Assembly (NCBI GenBank): GCA_030159075.1
Contig: BROG01000110.1
Span: 842,501-906,500 of the forward strand
Length of the DNA stretch: 64,000 bases
Source of the DNA: Atrina japonica
Taxonomy: Eukaryota; Mollusca; Bivalvia; Pterioida; Pinnidae
Direction of reading: 5' to 3'
This document shows, piece after piece, positions 22,216 to 33,834 of this stretch. The first letter of the stretch is position 1; each line of letters starts with the position of its first letter. A model generated the notes under the pieces. The model saw nothing but the letters and a program-made list of their open reading frames with translations. It was not told where the DNA came from and did not search any database. The position numbers and the translations under genes are program-made.

Positions 22216-22871
22216 TTTATCATGTTTTATGCAATATTTTCACACTCTTGACTGTCCTCCCACATTTCACCTATTTCTGTCTTCTGCAATATAATCAACC
22301 ATCATTTGGTTTACTAACCTGACCCAAGTAATGAATGCATATAAAACCATCAAAATGCTTAGATCAATGACCGTTGACTTGCTACTGACCCTAGAGTTTT
22401 AACATAAAGAGAAAATCAGATGAACCAAACGACTCTTGTCACTTATCCTTAACTCTGTATACCTTTCTTAAATTGGTAGCACGGGACAGATCAAAAGGAT
22501 GTAATATGACAACAATGTCTCTCTACCTTTTGTCAGTGTCAAATCTATTTAACATCTCACAATTCAACTTTCATTCAGGCTGAGGGGTATTTATTTCTAT
22601 TTTACAGATAGTAAGCATAGTATGATTTGATTAAGTATGCATCACTTGAATTGCTGAGCTGGACAACCAGCTTGTAATACAGTCATTCTCTGATTGAAGG
22701 CGGCAGGTTGCATAATCTAGAATAGTTCTAGACTAAGCCTGGTATGAGTGTTTTGTTTTTTTATGCCCTGGCCAAATCTATTGTTTCGAACATCCGTCCA
22801 TCTGTCTGTCTGTCTATTTGTTTATGTGTCTGTTTATCTGTAATTCTGTCGCTCTTACATATAAATTGCAA

Positions 22872-23026
22872 TACAGTAAAACTTGCTTTAGCAACCACCT
22901 GGTCATAAAGACCCCAATAGTACCATTTATGTACAAATCAACCTCTATACAAAGACCACCTCCCTATAAAGAATTTGGTTTTGTTATGTGTCCGTAAGAG
23001 GGTCTTTGTACACGAGTTTCACTTTA
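22872..23026. mobile_element. TACAGT-ended MITE (Tc1/mariner-like)
   Basis: Starts TACAGTAAAACTTGCTTTAG and ends ACGAGTTTCACTTTA (the last bases deviate from ACTGTA). The internal words CAACCACCTGGTCATAAAG, ACAAATCAACCTCTATACA and GAGGGTCTTTGTA are shared with 60275-60457 and, inverted, 54190-54328. Confidence 0.8.
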
Positions 23027-23462
23027 TTTCAAGTATTGATTGGCATACAGTAATCAAACTAAGACTGTAAGTTCATCTAAGGGTTGCTCTGACACTTCAC
23101 CGACATCACATTCCCCTGGGGGTGAGATTAAAATGTAGGACATTGCAAAATTTGTTGGTACTGGCTGCATTCGTGTTTCACAAACACATTGTTTTTTGTT
23201 AATTTCATGAGACAATAAAACATCAAGGTCTTTGTGAGGGATTGACATGTCTTTTATAAGAATCCAAGCAGCGTTATCTAGCATCTCTGCAGCTGTGACC
23301 AAAGCTTAAAGAAAATACTAATAATGTATGTAGTGCAAAAACCAAGATTGAACCTTTGTGTTCTTGGATTTTGCTGTTGAACATTAATATATACATGTAT
23401 AATTATATATGTAGATGCTACACATGTCTGCATGTATGCACATCATTTACCCTTTGTATTGT

Positions 23463-23735
23463 GGAGCCGGTCGTGTGCTCGACTCTTGATCGTGAGGTCT
23501 TGAGTGTGAGTCCAGTTGGCAGCAGGTCGGTTTCCTATCCTTCGGACTGAGACAGTAAAAACTGAGGTCCCATGTCACTGTAGGTGTCGGCACGTTAAAG
23601 AACCCTCACTGCTCAATGGCCATAAGTGCCAAGAATAGTCCAAAATTTGAAGCCCTTTGCTGGCAATTGGTGATGTCTCCATATGAGTTAAAGATTCTTG
23701 AGTGGGATGTTAAACAGCAATAAACAAACAAAAAT
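23463..23735 (+). repeat. SINE family 1, full-length copy
   Basis: A tRNA-like head (TCGTGTGCTCGACTCTTG, B-box region GTGAGTCCAGTTGG) is followed by a conserved body (GTGTCGGCACGTTAAAGAA, CACTGCTCAATGGCC, TTTGAAGCCCTTTGCTGGCA) and the tail CAGCAATAAACAAACAAA. It aligns throughout with 36753-37020 at about 80 percent. Mobilisation would be by a LINE. Confidence 0.88.
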
Positions 23736-23956
23736 TTGTATTGTGTATTGATCTTTATATTAAAACAAGTGTTCAAAAGAAATGAATAGAATCTGATTTT
23801 TTAAAGATTTGCATTACAAGTGTACAGGAAGTATTGCAATGTTCACCAAGTAGGAGTGCCCCAACTTTTTAGAAATTAAGCAAGCAGTTTTTCCTTTGTA
23901 TGTAGTTATAGCTCACAATTTGAAGCCGCAGGTGAATCTTTTGAATTTTTTATTAA

Positions 23957-24197
23957 TGATGTTTTACGTCACACTCAACAATTTTTCAGTTTTATGGTGG
24001 CAGCCAGTTTTTAATGATGGAGGAGAGATTCCTGTTACAATGTTCCTGGGGAGAGACCACTGGCGGTCTGCAAGTAAACTGGCAAACTTTCTCACAAAAA
24101 TCAGTTTAGGTTCCGGCGAGACTCAAACCTGCACTTACAGGAAGTGAGAGACAATGATTTAAAGCACTATGCTCTAACCACTTGGCCACTTGGGCCC
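23957..24197 (-). repeat. SINE family 2, full-length copy
   Basis: Read on the minus strand it has a tRNA-like A box (GGCCAAGTGGTTAGAGCA), B box (GCAGGTTTGAGTCTCGCC), a body (AAAGTTTGCCAGTTTACTTG, AAAAACTGGCTGCCACCAT) and the end TTGTTGAGTGTGACGTAAAA. Other copies in the window: 289-372, 13942-14052, 21834-21890, 24597-24632, 33835-34224 and 50733-50910. Confidence 0.88.
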
Positions 24198-24499
24198 CCA
24201 CAAGCCACAGGTGAGGACCATTTATGAGCCCAAGTCGACCCAGAAAGTGATAAGTGTTCCTTCATATAAGACTCACCATTAAAAATGAAAGTCATGGGCT
24301 GTGTGTAAGACCTGACAGATGACAAAATACAGTGTTTGTGTAAAATAGATCATATTCTCTGCAAAGACATGCTCTCATAGCATAGGTACATGTAAATGTT
24401 TTTAGTATGTTACTTTTATCTGATAAAATCAGTACTGTCATTTGTTCATATAAAAAGGTCAAGATTTTAGCACGTCACCTGCTCCTGGTAGGTAAAATA

Positions 24500-24503
24500 C
24501 CCC

Positions 24504-24534
<31 letters not shown>
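24500..24534. repeat. poly(C)25 followed by poly(A)
   Basis: C runs from 24500 to 24524, then A10. The complementary G25 could form quadruplexes. Such runs are prone to assembly or sequencing length error. Confidence 0.95.
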
Positions 24535-24535
<1 letters not shown>

Positions 24536-24596
24536 AAAATCCAAAAACAATCTTTATGAGAATGTTGACTTAATAAATGTTTTAACTGTGAAACTA

Positions 24597-24632
24597 TTAT
24601 TAACCACTGTGCTACTTGGACACAGAGGTCTG
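24597..24632 (-). repeat. SINE family 2 head fragment
   Basis: The reverse complement reads GTGTCCAAGTAGCACAGTGG then TTAA, matching the A-box region of the family. Confidence 0.4.
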
Positions 24633-25559
24633 AATTACAGGGAGGAGGTCACCATAAAGTTTTACTATAGTAAGCTTGTATCCAGACATACTTAAGATTA
24701 CATGCAAATATGCTAATTTTGTTTTTAATCATTTAGAAGCATGTAGTATTTTGCTGATTAGCTATAATTCGTAGTTAAAGGGCCTTTGTAGTGCTATATC
24801 ACTTGATACTCGCACATACATGTACAATGCAATGGTGTCAGGGAAATAATCAATATTCATTCCTTGTCTAAAGTACATTTACATTTATACACATTTGATT
24901 TACATTTTACCTATTCTAGACTGTCTTTTCTGTCTGAGTTACAGATATATACGGTTGTTTGCAGTTAGTAATATTTTTGCAATTTATACATTTCAGTCGA
25001 TATGTTTAGTATAATTATACTATTATTACAGGACGTTGTAGTACCAGAATAATGATTTACCAGTAGACCTATTTTCCAGACATTCCATAATAACAACAAA
25101 AATGTATTAATTAAAGATTGCCAATTATAACTGCATTATTCTTGATGCATTTATAGAGACAGCTTAATATATATTGTCTTCATATCCTTGGCTTCTGGTA
25201 TAATTGTTCTATCATCCGTTATGTTTGACTGATAGATTTAAACTGATAACTGGAAGAAAACTGATGAATTTTGACATAACTGAAGACTATCATCAGCTGT
25301 TCTGTTTATGTATAAATGATGCTTTGTGAGAATTTGATGATATGATGTAATTTAAACACTGGCAGTGAGCACAAGTAAGTTAAAGTGCTAGATCTGTTAG
25401 GTTGATTATATATAGAAACATGAGGCCAGCACAATACATCAAACAAACTGGAAATTTATTTTTAATACAGCATTGAGATCACCTTATTATTATGAATGCC
25501 TACAGAGAAATTATGACCTGCAGAAAAAAATTTAAAACAACATTTTTATGGGAAAAAAG
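24633..25559. other. non-coding DNA
   Basis: Nothing recognisable beyond A+T-rich sequence. Confidence 0.5.
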
Positions 25560-26210
25560 CGTTATAATGACTTTTGAAAGGTGTTATGCAAAAAAGGCTC
25601 AAGTGAACTATTGTGATCACTCTCCGTCCTTTGTCCGTCTGTAAACATTTCACAAGGGATTTTGACGAAACTTGACAGGTAGCAAGTGCTCAAGGTCCTT
25701 TACCAAATTTGTAGATTCAGCCAGATTGGCCCAGGAGTGGATCCAGGGTGGGGCTGAACAGGTCACAAAAGGTACCCCTCTTTAAAAATTTTCTCCAGAA
25801 CCACTGCACGAATTGAAAAACAGATTTTTTCTGAGAGATCTACATGGATGTATGATTCAAGTTGTATGTCTCAGAAAAATCAGAATGTTAATTTTTGATG
25901 TGTTTTTGAGGTCTTTTCAGACTTAGTCATTTTCCTTCATTTTTGCATGATTTCCTCAATTACCTCCCCTTACATTCACTTTGCATTCATTTATTGTGTT
26001 TTACTTGTAATTAGGTGAAGAAATGTTTTTGTGCAAGAATTTTGCCAAAATTAAATTCCTAGATTTTTTTTTTTTATTTCTTAAACAGCAATATTTATGT
26101 TTCTTGGTCAGATCAGCCTACATGTACATATTCTTCTTAGTCTTTTTTCCACATTTGTAGATGGTTCTCAGGTGAGCAATTGAGGCCTTCTTGGGCCTCT
26201 TGAGTGTGTA
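25560..26210. mobile_element. putative non-autonomous element with imperfect inverted ends
   Basis: The left end (GTTATAATGACTTTTGAAAGG, GTGTTATGC, then GGCTCAAGTGAACTATTG) is mirrored on the right (CTCAGGTGAGCAATTGAGG, GGGCCTCTTGAG, then TTAACACCTTTCAAA). The interior (TTTTGACGAAACTTGACAGG, GGTCCTTTACCAAATTTGTA, AGAACCACTGCACGAATTG) has the look of a dispersed mollusc repeat and no ORF. The boundaries are approximate. Confidence 0.5.
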
Positions 26211-26418
26211 TTAACACCTTTCAAATGTTGTTATAATGCCTTTTTTGTGTAATAACTTTTTTCAAAAGTTGTTACAACACATTTGTTTTGCGTAATAATG
26301 CCTTTCAAAAGTCACAACACTTTTTTCACTTAATGACGTCAAAAGTTGTAATAACACCTTTTTTTGGCATAATATCGCCTTTCAAAGGTCGTTTTAATGC
26401 CATATTTTGCATAATAAC
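26211..26418 (+). repeat. degenerate tandem repeat, about 40 bp x 5
   Basis: Units begin TAATAAC or TAATAAT and contain CCTTTCAAAAGTTG, TTATAATGCC and TTTTTTGC. One inverted unit sits on the other side of the adjacent element (25560-25594). A TGACGTCA palindrome occurs at about 26334. Confidence 0.7.
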
Positions 26419-26850
26419 ATGATTTTAATTATTTTTTGCTGGACAAAATTAAGCCTTGAAGGCTATGTACTTTATCAGTATTGATATATTTTAAATATAC
26501 CTAAAGATACTGGTAATAAGAGACTGATTATTTGGGCTCTCTTATAGACAAACAAAAGCTCTAGTAAATCTGTTGTATGATGTGTTGGATAATCAACAAT
26601 AAAAACATGAACAAAATTTGTTACATAACAGTAGTCCAGAGAATGGAAATATCTGGATATTCTCTCATTGTTCACAGATTTTTCCATCTTTTTATGGGGA
26701 ATGATTTTCCTATCAACCCCTAGGATTTTGACAAGCTACACGCTTTATGGCATCACAGAACAGTTTTTTGAGCTTTACTACAACTTCTATTTTTACCATA
26801 ATTTGTGTTGTTATACCCTTTTCAAGCTGTAGAATAACGAAGCTGTAGTT
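26419..26850. other. non-coding DNA
   Basis: No element or gene is recognised; a 70-codon minus frame here has no protein character. Confidence 0.45.
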
Positions 26851-27292
26851 AGTTAAACATATACAAATAATCAACAGGGCTGAATAAATCTTATTGGCTG
26901 TTATTTAGTTAAACATATACAAATAATAAACAGGGCTAAATAAATCTTATTGGCTGTTATTTAGTTAAACATATACAAATAATAAACAGGGCTAAATAAA
27001 TCTTATTGGCTGTTATTTAGTTAAACATATACAAATAATCAACAGGGCTGAATAAATCTTATTGGCTGTTATTTAGTTAAACATATACAAATAATAAACA
27101 GGGCTAAATAAATCTTATTGGCTGTTATTTAGTTAAACATATACAAATAATAAACAGGGCTAAATAAATCTTATTGGCTGTTATTTAGTTAAACATATAC
27201 AAATAATAAACAGGGCTAAATAAATCTTATTGGCTGTTATTTAGTTAAACATATACAAATAATAAACAGGGCTAAATAAATCTTATTGGCTG
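26851..27292 (+). repeat. minisatellite, 56 bp x 7.9
   Basis: Eight head-to-tail units start AGTTAAACATATACAAATAA; the last lacks the final TTATTT. Two linked variants exist: type A has TCAACAGGGCTG and type B has TAAACAGGGCTA. The order is A B B A B B B B, so an ABB trimer (168 bp) is repeated before a run of B. Confidence 0.97.
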
Positions 27293-27541
27293 AGCCCACA
27301 CTACTACTGAAAACGTTTGTATTTGAAGTTGCATCAGGCTAATTGTCGGCGGCCAAAGTTGGCGATAAAAGTAATTGGGAGGAAAGGGGGTCCATTATTG
27401 AAATCTCAAACAATTTCAGGTTTCCTACTGATGTAATCTGGAGAAATTGTGATCATGATAATGAATTTACACTCATTGTAGAAACTATATAATGATATTG
27501 CATTGCATCAAAGTTTAGAAGTGTACATGAGCATGCATTTG

Positions 27542-28145
27542 AAGGAGTAGGGGCAGACATTGAGAGTAGATTGGTTGTCAGTTCACTTGTCCTTGTAAGA
27601 TGTCCATAACTAAGGAGTAGGGGCAGACATTGAGAGTAGATTGGTTGTCAGTTCACTTGTCCTTGTAAGATGTCCATAACTAAGGAGTAGGGGCAGACAT
27701 TGAGAGTAGATTGGTTGTCAGTTCACTTGTCCTTGTAAGATGTCCATAACTAAGGAGTAGGGGCAGACATTGAGAGTAGATTGGTTGTCAGTTCACTTGT
27801 CCTTGTAAGATGTCCATAACTAAGGAGTAGGGGCAGAGCATTGAGAGCAGATTGGTTGTCAGTTCACTTGTCCTTGTAAGATGTCCATAACTAAGGAGTA
27901 GGGGCAGACATTGAGAGTAGATTGGTTGTCAGTTCACTGTCCCAAGATGTCCATTTGAAGGAGTAGGGGCAGACATTGAGAGTAGATTGGTTGTCAGTTC
28001 ACTTGTCCTTGTAAGATGTCCATAACTAAGGAGTAGGGGCAGAGCATTGAGAGTAGATTGGTTGTCAGTTCACTTGTCCTTTATGAGATGTCCATAACTA
28101 AGGAGTAGGGGCAGACATTTAGAGCAGATTGGTTGTCAGTGCTTC
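27542..28145 (+). repeat. minisatellite, 70 bp x 8.6
   Basis: Units start AAGGAGTAGGGGCAGACATT and end GATGTCCATAACT. Copies 1-4 are identical. Copies 5 and 8 carry GCAGAGCATT. Copy 6 (27893-27956) is shortened and ends CATTTGAAGG, like the left flank of the array. Copy 9 is partial. Confidence 0.97.
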
Positions 28146-28269
28146 TTCAGTATGTTAGGAGTATTTCATAATTGTAGATGAAGAGGTATACATTTTAATC
28201 TGTCTATGAGAAGGTCTGTTTCAGGTCATACATCTGATTTTTCTTTACAAAAGCAAAGTCTTAGAACAT

Positions 28270-28437
28270 TCAACTAACAACTGAGGTCACCATCTCAATA
28301 ACCTTGGCATTTTAGGGAACCCTTGCTGCATTACTGTGAAACAATTGTGAGTTTCTTAATTTATCTTACATGAAGCATGTCATTCCCCATCTCTTGTAAC
28401 TGATCACATGTCCATATAAGTTTAAAATTCTAGATGG
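28270..28437 (+). repeat. diverged SINE family 1 fragment
   Basis: ACTGAGGTCACCAT, GGGAACCCTTGCTGC and ATGTCCATATAAGTTTAAA follow the order of the SINE family 1 body at 23463-23735. Head and tail are lost. Confidence 0.5.
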
Positions 28438-29932
28438 TACAAAAAGTAAACAAATGTCTGCATGTATCACATCAATGATGAAGTTTGCTATTAACATGTG
28501 TTATTTATAGGTGTAGTATTACATATGATTTTATGTGTAACTTATTACATATCACAAACATCATCTTTTTAACCTTCATTTCCTTGTGACCAGCTAATAA
28601 CCTTGTCATATGAAGAGCTGGTAACCTCATCAAAGCAAGATCAATAAACTACATAACCTTTCTGCAAGGATTTTATTTTTTTGGCTGTCAGTATCAGGAA
28701 AACAATGTTTGAAATTTTGTAATGTGATCTTTATTACAGCTTTCTTATTGTCTAACACACAGGTAGTGACAGTAGTCATTTCCCACAGAAATAAGATTTT
28801 GGTGATAGTTTGGTACCCACCATACATAACCAAGTGCTACTTTTGACCTTTAACCTTCATCAATGTGTTCTGTTCATACAAGGGTCGCAGCTCCATGAAT
28901 CATACTGAAAGATGTTGATACACAGAAAGATTTAAGCCAGTCAAACAGGAGGATGACTAAAAAGTAATTGGAATTGTAGATTTATTTTTGTTGTATCATT
29001 TGTACATATTTCATGTGGCATGCATTTAAGTGACTTGTTTTACATGAGGCCATACATGAAGCATGTCATTCCCCATCACTTTGATTGTACATGAAAATGC
29101 CATTCAAGTTTTTGCCAGTAATGTCATTGATCTGAGCCAAAATTAAAGGGCTGTCTTATGCTCTCTGGTTATGTCTCTTGTCATATACATCACTTATGTT
29201 GAAATTCATGTTTTATTGACTATTTTATTGCTGTAAATATTTAAATAGTATGCTCATTTCTATTGTTTTAGACCAGTGTGTTATTGTCTGTTAGCGTTAA
29301 TAGGGTTAATGTTGGTCCGCACTTGAAAAACAATATTGAGGCATGATAGTACTGATGCGGAGAGGTCTATGCTTTTTACACTGGTTAATCCAAATAACAG
29401 GTTCATTTAAGGACACATGTCCATAATCAATAATCTTTTGTACTCTTGTTTTCTATACAGAGCCATAATTATCAATGTTATCATTGATGATGCTGTAGTT
29501 AAAAGTGAGTCAGTTTAAATTTGTAAAAGAAAGTTGAATGAAATCTGATTTCTTGATAGAAGAAAGTCTTGGAATTAGTGCATAACTGCTGAGAATCTAT
29601 AAATTTCTTGTATATACATTAGTAAGTATTATATCCTATGTAGATATGGGGGACCTGAAGTGTTAAAAGGCCAAGGACTAGTCTAATGTTCTTTACATCT
29701 ATATGAATGCTTTATATGCCATGCATTCTATAAACACCATCCTAAAGATTGTTCATTTATAGTGTGAAGAATCCATAGTAAGTAATTAATACTGTGAAGA
29801 TTCAATGATAAGTAATTAATTCTGTGGAGAATAGATAATGTTGACATGTTATTACAGAAGGATCTGACAGATTCTTGGGCTAGATTTCAGCACTTAATTT
29901 AGCCTGTTTTCACTTGTCTTGGGTTTCTAGTT
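28438..29932. other. non-coding DNA
   Basis: No gene. A 24-bp direct repeat (CATGAAGCATGTCATTCCCC plus ATC) occurs at about 28370 and 29055. Confidence 0.5.
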
Positions 29933-30394
29933 GGAAAAACACCGGCTTTGTTTACAACATGGGCGCAGACATTTTGGACACCCAAAGTTGTGCGGAGGGT
30001 AAAATGAGCCCAGCGATCTGATTGGTCATTAAATGAAAAAATTAGTTTTGCCATGAATAAGTGAAATAAAGGTGATAAAAAAAATACATGAATAATTGGT
30101 AGTACTTTGGAAATTATAGGGTTGACGGTTGAAAAATTGAAGGGGAGGGGTCATATGAGAATAGATATTTTCCTTTGGTGCGGAATACTACGAGTTGTAA
30201 ACAAGTGAAAATTTGAAGTAAAAATGCAACGGCAACCTATACTTTTGATTGCAAATTTTGTTATCAAAAATATTGATCTTCCACCACAGGGTACTTATTT
30301 GACCCAGATATAATAAACATGGGGAGTGACAGTGACCTGAAGTTTTGTAAATTAGCATTGAGGCCTATGGGAAAATATTTGGTGGTGTCTGTCC
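29933..30394 (+). mobile_element. 462-bp inverted-repeat element, copy 1
   Basis: Starts GGAAAAACACCGGC and ends GGTGGTGTCTGTCC; the ends are imperfect inverted repeats (GGAMARACACC). It is about 99 percent identical to 32428-32888, with four small differences seen. The left flank is AGTT and the right flank is TATA. It has no ORF of its own, so it is non-autonomous. The superfamily is not assigned. Confidence 0.85.
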
Positions 30395-32427
30395 TATAGA
30401 GAAATTCACATTTGACACATGTAGGCTGGATGAAGCCTTAAAGTAAGCCATTTTTCTCTCATTTTTATCACCCAAATTGCAATTCATTCACTTTTACTAA
30501 TACTTTTAAACAGATCTGAGTGTCTAAATGAAATTGGGGCACCTGTTTGGGGTCCACAAGGTGCAAATTTAATAGGTGTGCTGCCTCTACACACATTATT
30601 ATGCATTTGTTGCATATTGAGATCTCTTAATTTCATCAGTATGTTTTATATTACACCTAGAACTAAATATTTTATCATTTATTGGTCAAAATTTCATCTG
30701 TTTTTGGAAAATTCAAGTATACCCCCACCCTCTCCTACAAACATGCACATGTTCTTTTATAAATAAATCATATAGTTATGGTTATGCATAGTGACTAATT
30801 TTAGCAAGATATTTTGGAAATGATGTTTCTATTGTAAATTTTAACTCATTTGAATGAAACTCAGACCTTTTTGAGGTAAAGACTGGTTGATTTTTCTTTT
30901 TTTTGAGGGCAAAATCTACATATTTGACCATGTCATTTTACTCATGCAGTGTATTTTGTACCTTTAGTTGTATATATGTACTGTATCTGAAGGGTAAAAA
31001 ACCATCTCATTTTTATGAAAATTGTATTAAACTGCATTTCAGCATATAAGTCTCATCAGTAAAATATTTCATCATGCCATATACACTGTAAACAGTATAA
31101 AAATTAATTTAAAATGCCCCCCCCCCCCTTATGCTGATCTGTACACAAGAATTTCCATATTGTGGTCATACTGTGTTAACTTTGGGTAATAAAAATTTGT
31201 AAATAGAAAATTTCTTTAGAAATAGGGCATTTTAACATTTTTTTCATAATCTATCAACATTTTAACCTGTAGAAGGAATATTTCAATTTTTTAAATCCAG
31301 CAAATATTGTCCAATAAGAGATTTTTATCTAATTATCATACTCAAGTACCTGTAAAGATAATTATAAAGTATCAATTATATATTTTTCTGTATTAACGCA
31401 TCTAATATTCATTTCAAGTTGCATGTTTTCATAAGTTTTCAAAATTTTCAGTCATGCATTTTTTGTTTGAATCACATTTTTTTCACCCCCCCCCCCCCCC
31501 CCCCCCCCCCTCCACCCCCTCCAGCAAATGTCACTTAACACTCTCTTGGGGTTATACCAGACAAAAATTAACACCTGATATTGACTTTAACTGGTTTCAA
31601 AAACTTAGTATAATTAAAATTTGACTTAATTTTTCACCTGAAACAGAACTATACATATGTCATATTCTTTTAAAAGCAATTTGACTGTCATTTTGCACCA
31701 TTTAAGTGTCAGTCATTTTAAAGTCAGACTCAGTTATCTGCCCTCTGTATTTAATTACTTACATCATGAGTCTGTAATTAAGGGATGAAACAAAACATGG
31801 ACATGTCTGAAAATGATTACATAACATATTTTATATAAATGAACACAATAAGTCTATTGAAATGTGTTGTATGGAAGGGTATCCCCTCCCAGAAGTTTTA
31901 CACTTTTATTAAGGGTGCACTTCATTCCTTGTAAATAAAAGCAATTTGATGATATAAAAAATGACATGGTTTACTATTAAGTGAGCTTCAGAAATTCTTC
32001 TTTACTTCTGGTGCCTAATTGGTTCCATGCTCATTAAGCAATGATCCAAAATTTAAGTTTTTGTGAAGAAAATGGTATATTTTTGTCACTTTTTCCATTA
32101 TTAAGGGTACCTTCTACCCTTATTTGATATCATGGTCAATATTGGTAAATAATGGTATGAAATCATTCAAAAATAATGAAATATATGTGTTACAAACAAT
32201 TCTGAATGAAAATCATGAAAGAAAAAACAGACAACTTCTTCATATAATGCATTTATTTGATAATATCAATGAATGGATTGAGAGGTAGGGGTGTGACACA
32301 TTATAGACTGTGTTTCTCTTCATGTTGGGTTCCCATCCTCATTATTAAGGGGGCTTGGTGTACAGTTAGTGAGATTTCCAAAAAATGCAAAATGACTATT
32401 TTTGGCAATGTTTTGGATAAATCTATA
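30395..32427. other. 2-kb spacer between the two copies of the 462-bp element
   Basis: Non-coding. It contains a C9 run near 31117 and a C25 run at 31486-31510. It begins TATAGAG and ends CTATA. No primer-binding site or polypurine tract is seen next to the repeats, which argues against an LTR element. Confidence 0.7.
31486..31510. repeat. poly(C)25
   Basis: Uninterrupted C run followed by TCCACCCCCTCC; the G-rich complement could form quadruplexes. Confidence 0.95.
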
Positions 32428-32888
32428 GGAAAAACACCGGCTTTGTTTACAACATGGGCGCAGACATTTTGGACACCCAAAGTTGTGCGGAGGGTAAAAT
32501 GAGCCCAGCGATCTGATTGGTCATTAAATGAAAAAATTAGTTTTGCCATGAATAAGTGAAATAAAGGTGATAAAAAAAATACATGAATATTGGTAGTACT
32601 TTGGAAATTATAGGGTTGACGGTTGAAAATTTGAAGGGGAGGGGTCATATGAGAATAGATATTTTCCTTTGGTGCGGAATACTACGAGTTGTAAACAAGT
32701 GAAAATTTGAAGTAAAAAATGCAACGGCAACCTATACTTTTGATTGCAAATTTTGTTATCAAAAATATTGATCTTCCACCACAGGGTACTTATTTGACCC
32801 AGATATAATAAACATGGGAGTGACAGTGACCTGAAGTTTTGTAAATTAGCATTGAGGCCTATGGGAAAATATTTGGTGGTGTCTGTCC
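32428..32888 (+). mobile_element. 461-bp inverted-repeat element, copy 2
   Basis: Nearly identical to 29933-30394. Here the left flank is TATA and the right flank is AGTT, the reverse assignment of copy 1. Minus-strand frames crossing it are not genes. Confidence 0.85.
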
Positions 32889-33729
32889 AGTTGTTGTGTA
32901 CAAAGGCATTCACAGGGATTAATATCAACATATAAAAGACCACATTCCCTATGCAAAATTTACTATTCTCCCTAAATTTTCAACCAAATTTCCCATACAG
33001 GTTCACTGTACAGCTCATATTCGGTACGCCTTTAAATCAAAAGATCCATGTCTCCAAATGAAAATCATGTTGTCAATTATAAAAAAGAAGTTTTATGAAT
33101 ACTGGTAAATTTTTGTGTCTTTAATGTTTATTGTCATGAGTAGCCATTGTTACCTTTTTTTCTAATTTGGACGTAAAATTTCCAACTGAAAAGGCACAGG
33201 ACACTGAACAATAAAGTATCTATTAACCTCTGATTCATTAATCATAGATGTCAAATATGAGGCATCAATATTTGAGAGTAAAGGAACTCTCCCCCACCCC
33301 CTCTGGGCATTATGTTGACTTTGCAAGATAACTATCAAGAATTCTAGCAGTAATTTGTTTTACTATGTATTGTATGAACATTTTTCAGTTATAAGAACTT
33401 GGGATTGAACAGATAGATACAAATGTGTAACAGGTGATAGTTTGTATTTCACTTAAAATTAATTTGATCTGATCTTGAACTAAGCAACAGGATCTAGGCC
33501 ATATATAAAACCAAAGTGTGTCAATTTCAAGTACTAGTAACATAACCCCATTACTTCTATTTGTTTTATGTATAGACATATTCCTATGATCTCAATACTG
33601 ACCTGGAAATATGGTAATCTCAAAGTTTCTGTAAGTGTAACAGCAAACAGATTCATTATTTACATGTTTTGTGCCAAATATTTTATATATTTGTAGTAAG
33701 TGTGTGTCTCCAGTCTCACCTTTATATGT

Positions 33730-33732
<3 letters not shown>
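32889..33732. other. non-coding DNA
   Basis: No gene or repeat is recognised. Confidence 0.5.

Positions 33733-33771
<39 letters not shown>
33733..33771. repeat. (AC)n microsatellite
   Basis: About 19 uninterrupted AC units. Confidence 0.97.
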
Positions 33772-33776
<5 letters not shown>

Positions 33777-33834
33777 TCATATATAAATGCACACATACAG
33801 ACAAAGTGCTTATATTGATAATTCTACAAGGGAT

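Noticed and set aside
27542..28145. CRISPR-like array of regularly spaced repeats
   Set aside because: The units are head-to-tail with no variable spacers, the context is eukaryotic, and no cas genes exist. It is a minisatellite; the same applies to 26851-27292 and 62788-63722.
29933..32888. LTR retrotransposon with 461-bp LTRs
   Set aside because: The repeats start GG and end CC instead of TG...CA, no primer-binding site or polypurine tract adjoins them, and the 2-kb interior has no gag or pol. The repeats have their own inverted ends.
32301..32943. Overlapping minus-strand ORFs of 115 and 111 codons
   Set aside because: They cover the non-coding 461-bp element; the near-identical copy at 29933-30394 does not keep the same frames open, so they are not conserved.
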